In this document: positions 62,309-64,000 of the stretch, one piece after another
How the letters are laid out: each line of letters opens with the position of its first letter
How positions within the stretch are numbered: the first letter of the stretch is position 1
NCBI GenBank assembly: GCA_002344125.1
Contig: DDTQ01000011.1
Location: 62,001 to 126,000, forward strand
Source of the DNA: Ignavibacteria bacterium UBA2360
Lineage (GTDB): Bacteria; Bacteroidota; Ignavibacteria; Tepidaquicellales; OLB5
Direction of reading: 5' to 3'
DNA length: 64,000 bases
The notes under the pieces: generated by a model
Seen by the model: the letters and a program-made list of their open reading frames with translations, nothing else
What the model was told of the DNA's origin: nothing
Database searches by the model: none
Made by a program: the position numbers and the translations under genes

Positions 62309-63784
62309 GTGAAACAACTAATCAGATCAAAACCAGAGAAGGGCAGCGCAGGTGATTCACTTAAGAACAGTAACCTGGTACAATTGCTGAAGATATTTTC
62401 AAGGGAAGAAAAAACTGAATTCGGCAAGTTTGTTCACTCCCCTTTGAACCCAAGAAATGAAACTGCCAGATTTTACGACTGCCTGAAAAAATATTTCCCA
62501 AATTTTGAAGACATAAATTTTAAAAGGCAAACGGTGTTTGCTGAATTATACCCGGGGAAGAAATTCAGTGATGATGTAATAAGGAGAAATGCCAGCAACC
62601 TGCTGAAACTGGCTGAAGATTTTATCGCCTTCAGGGAATTGAAAGAAGATCAGATTGCATTCAGCAATTTGGTAACAGATTACTACCTGAGAAAGGATCC
62701 CGGAAATCTTTTTCTCCGCAAGGCGGGCAAAGCCCGGCTGCTTCTGGATGAAAATCCGCAGCGCAATGAAAATTATTATTACAGACTTGAACAGCTGAAT
62801 ACATCCATTGCCTATTATTACTCAAAAGAAGACGCGACAAGAAAAAAGTTCGATAACACACCTGAGAGGATTGAACAAACATGGCAATTTGCTATTCATG
62901 CGCTGCTATCCGTTTACGGCGCCGCTGTAAATGATATGCTTTACTTCAATAAAGAATACGATATCGAACTTCTGAAACCGCTCATGAATATATACAAAAG
63001 CAAAGCATTCAAAAGGAATAATACTACTGAAGTTCTGTATTATTGCATTAAACTGAGCACAGATGGCAGGAATGATGAAACATTTTACAGGCTGCTGGAA
63101 CTGCTTGAGGAAAGCTCATCGTTGTTCAGCAAAGCTGAGCTTTTCGGTTTTTATATTAGTTTGCATAATTACGCCTATGAAAGAAGCCTTGACCCCAAGA
63201 ACGAGATATGGGATATTGAGTTCAAAATAGCAGAAAGAATGCTTGAGCTGGGGCTGATAACTGAAAACGGAAAGATCACATCTGAATGGTTCGTAAATAC
63301 ATTTATTAAAGCGATCAGGGCCTCAAAACTTGAATTTGCCGAAAATTTCATAGAAGATTACCGTGAAATGCTGCCGAAGACAGAGCGTGAGAATGTTGTA
63401 AACACTTCGCGGGCTGAGCTGGCTTTTACCAGGAAAGATTATGTGAAGGCGCTGGAATATCTTGCAAAAGTAAAGTTCAACAATACCTGGGATAAATTAA
63501 GGGTAAACCATATGTATGTAAAGATACATTACGAGATGAACAATCCTGAATCATTTTATTACATTACTGATAGTTTTAAACATTTCCTCAAAGATGAACC
63601 TTCAATAAACGATTTCATCAAAAAGACTTTCGGTAATTTTCTGAATTACACAATACAGGTATTCAAAATGAGATCAGGAGAGGAAAAACCCGCAGGAGTT
63701 AACCTGAGGAAGAAGATACTGAACTCCCAAATTTCAGGTAACAAATGGCTGCTGGAAAAATTAAATGAACTTACAGGCAAATGA
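62309..63784 (+). CDS. Helical protein of unknown function, paralogous family member D
   Basis: A 491-residue member starting at GTG. After a basic N-terminal extension of about 24 residues it shows the family blocks LLKIFSREEKTEFGKFVHSP, KKYFPNFED, ELYPGKKFSDDVIRRN and LLKLAEDFIAFRELKEDQIA. The C-terminal part has SKLEFAENFIEDYREMLPKT and KDYVKALEYLAKVKFNNTWD, followed by a helical tail ending GNKWLLEKLNELTGK. SPFFNKN is here SPLNPRN. No signal peptide. Its last codons lie in a 16-bp tandem repeat that continues past the stop. Function unknown. Confidence 0.85.
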   Translation: MKQLIRSKPEKGSAGDSLKNSNLVQLLKIFSREEKTEFGKFVHSPLNPRNETARFYDCLKKYFPNFEDINFKRQTVFAELYPGKKFSDDVIRRNASNLLKLAEDFIAFRELKEDQIAFSNLVTDYYLRKDPGNLFLRKAGKARLLLDENPQRNENYYYRLEQLNTSIAYYYSKEDATRKKFDNTPERIEQTWQFAIHALLSVYGAAVNDMLYFNKEYDIELLKPLMNIYKSKAFKRNNTTEVLYYCIKLSTDGRNDETFYRLLELLEESSSLFSKAELFGFYISLHNYAYERSLDPKNEIWDIEFKIAERMLELGLITENGKITSEWFVNTFIKAIRASKLEFAENFIEDYREMLPKTERENVVNTSRAELAFTRKDYVKALEYLAKVKFNNTWDKLRVNHMYVKIHYEMNNPESFYYITDSFKHFLKDEPSINDFIKKTFGNFLNYTIQVFKMRSGEEKPAGVNLRKKILNSQISGNKWLLEKLNELTGK

Positions 63785-63828
63785 ACTTACAGGTGAATGA
63801 ACTTACAGGTGAATAAACTTACCGTAAA
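63765..63828. repeat. 16-bp tandem repeat across the end of family member D
   Basis: atgaacttacaggcaa (63765-63780), atgaacttacaggtga (63781-63796 and 63797-63812) and a degenerate fourth copy. The first unit encodes the last residues NELTGK, and the stop lies in the second. Confidence 0.85.
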
Positions 63829-63850
63829 TGAGAATTACCGTTTATCAGAA

Positions 63851-64000
63851 TTATTTGAATTTTTTCAGGAACGGATGGTAATCTCCTTTAATTCCCACCG
63901 GCGTTGAGGTCCTTATTTCATATACCGCTTTAATTGAAGGCATCGCTTCATCGATCCTGAAACCGTTACCGTTGAGTATTTCTGTGTAGCTGTTGGTATG
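63851..64000 (-). CDS. Gfo/Idh/MocA-family oxidoreductase, C-terminal end (cut by window edge)
   Basis: The reverse strand reads open from the right edge to a TAA at 63851-63853, 49 residues. The sequence HTNSYTEILNGNGFRIDEAM followed by PSIKAVYEIRTSTP and GDYHPFLKKF resembles the C-terminus of WlbA/WbpB-type UDP-sugar 3-dehydrogenases (H..SY..IL.G.GF....A.P.I..V..IR...P). These enzymes oxidise UDP-GlcNAc-uronate in surface polysaccharide synthesis. The catalytic part is outside the window, so the subfamily is uncertain. Confidence 0.65.
   Translation of the reverse strand, partial: HTNSYTEILNGNGFRIDEAMPSIKAVYEIRTSTPVGIKGDYHPFLKKFK

Overview
The window looks like chromosome from a Gram-negative member of the Bacteroidota/Chlorobi assemblage, most probably the Ignavibacteria. 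The evidence is several secreted proteins with a C-terminal type IX secretion (T9SS) sorting domain of the YPNPFNP...KIYDILG...GxYxV.F form, lipoproteins, LPS precursor genes (kdsB, a gmhB-like gene), TAnnTTTG promoter boxes, few Shine-Dalgarno sites and frequent TTG/GTG starts. Base composition is moderately AT-rich and even. I saw no rRNA, tRNA, CRISPR array, insertion sequence or prophage. Most of the window is housekeeping sequence with scattered lineage-specific genes.

Layout. 1-7 kb (minus strand): histidine degradation (5' part of a fused FtcD, then HutI) with a lipoprotein between them, then a secreted subtilase. 7-15 kb (plus): glycogen synthase, a HAD phosphatase, a DUF4270-like lipoprotein with an outer-membrane barrel, glyA, a small unknown gene, tatC and a polyprenyl diphosphate synthase. 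15-21 kb: an AAA-type ATPase, der, two TPM-domain proteins and a seven-repeat beta-propeller T9SS protein. 21-26 kb: carB and carA. 26-29.5 kb: plsC, gatC, kdsB and pyrG. 29.5-31.8 kb (minus): a compact operon of a PH-domain membrane protein, ccmC, a 40-residue ccmD, a HicB-like gene, ccmE and DUF2442. 32-41 kb: a glycosyltransferase, a second T9SS subtilase, photolyase, TerC and another T9SS protein. 41-49 kb: a first copy of a paralogous helical family, icd, small genes, pdxH, then two more family copies in tandem. 49-54 kb: small envelope-type unknowns, a DUF4097 protein, a secreted amidotransferase-like protein and an Spy/LTxxQ-type protein. 54-62 kb (minus): AddB- and AddA-like recombination helicase-nuclease proteins and an S9 peptidase. 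62-64 kb: a fourth family copy and the 3' end of a Gfo/Idh/MocA oxidoreductase.

Points of most interest: (i) four divergent copies of an unnamed 478-491 residue helical, cytoplasmic family, two of them translationally coupled; (ii) a CcmE whose haem-binding His is replaced by Cys (CxxxY type), in an operon with a very small CcmD and an orphan HicB-like protein; (iii) a GmhB-like phosphatase that has lost all four zinc ligands; (iv) a Der GTPase with about 16 extra residues in its second G domain; (v) short intergenic palindromes of a CACAGACA-type family; (vi) promoter boxes so close to some start codons that leaderless mRNAs are predicted. All functional calls come from reading motifs by eye; no database search was possible.
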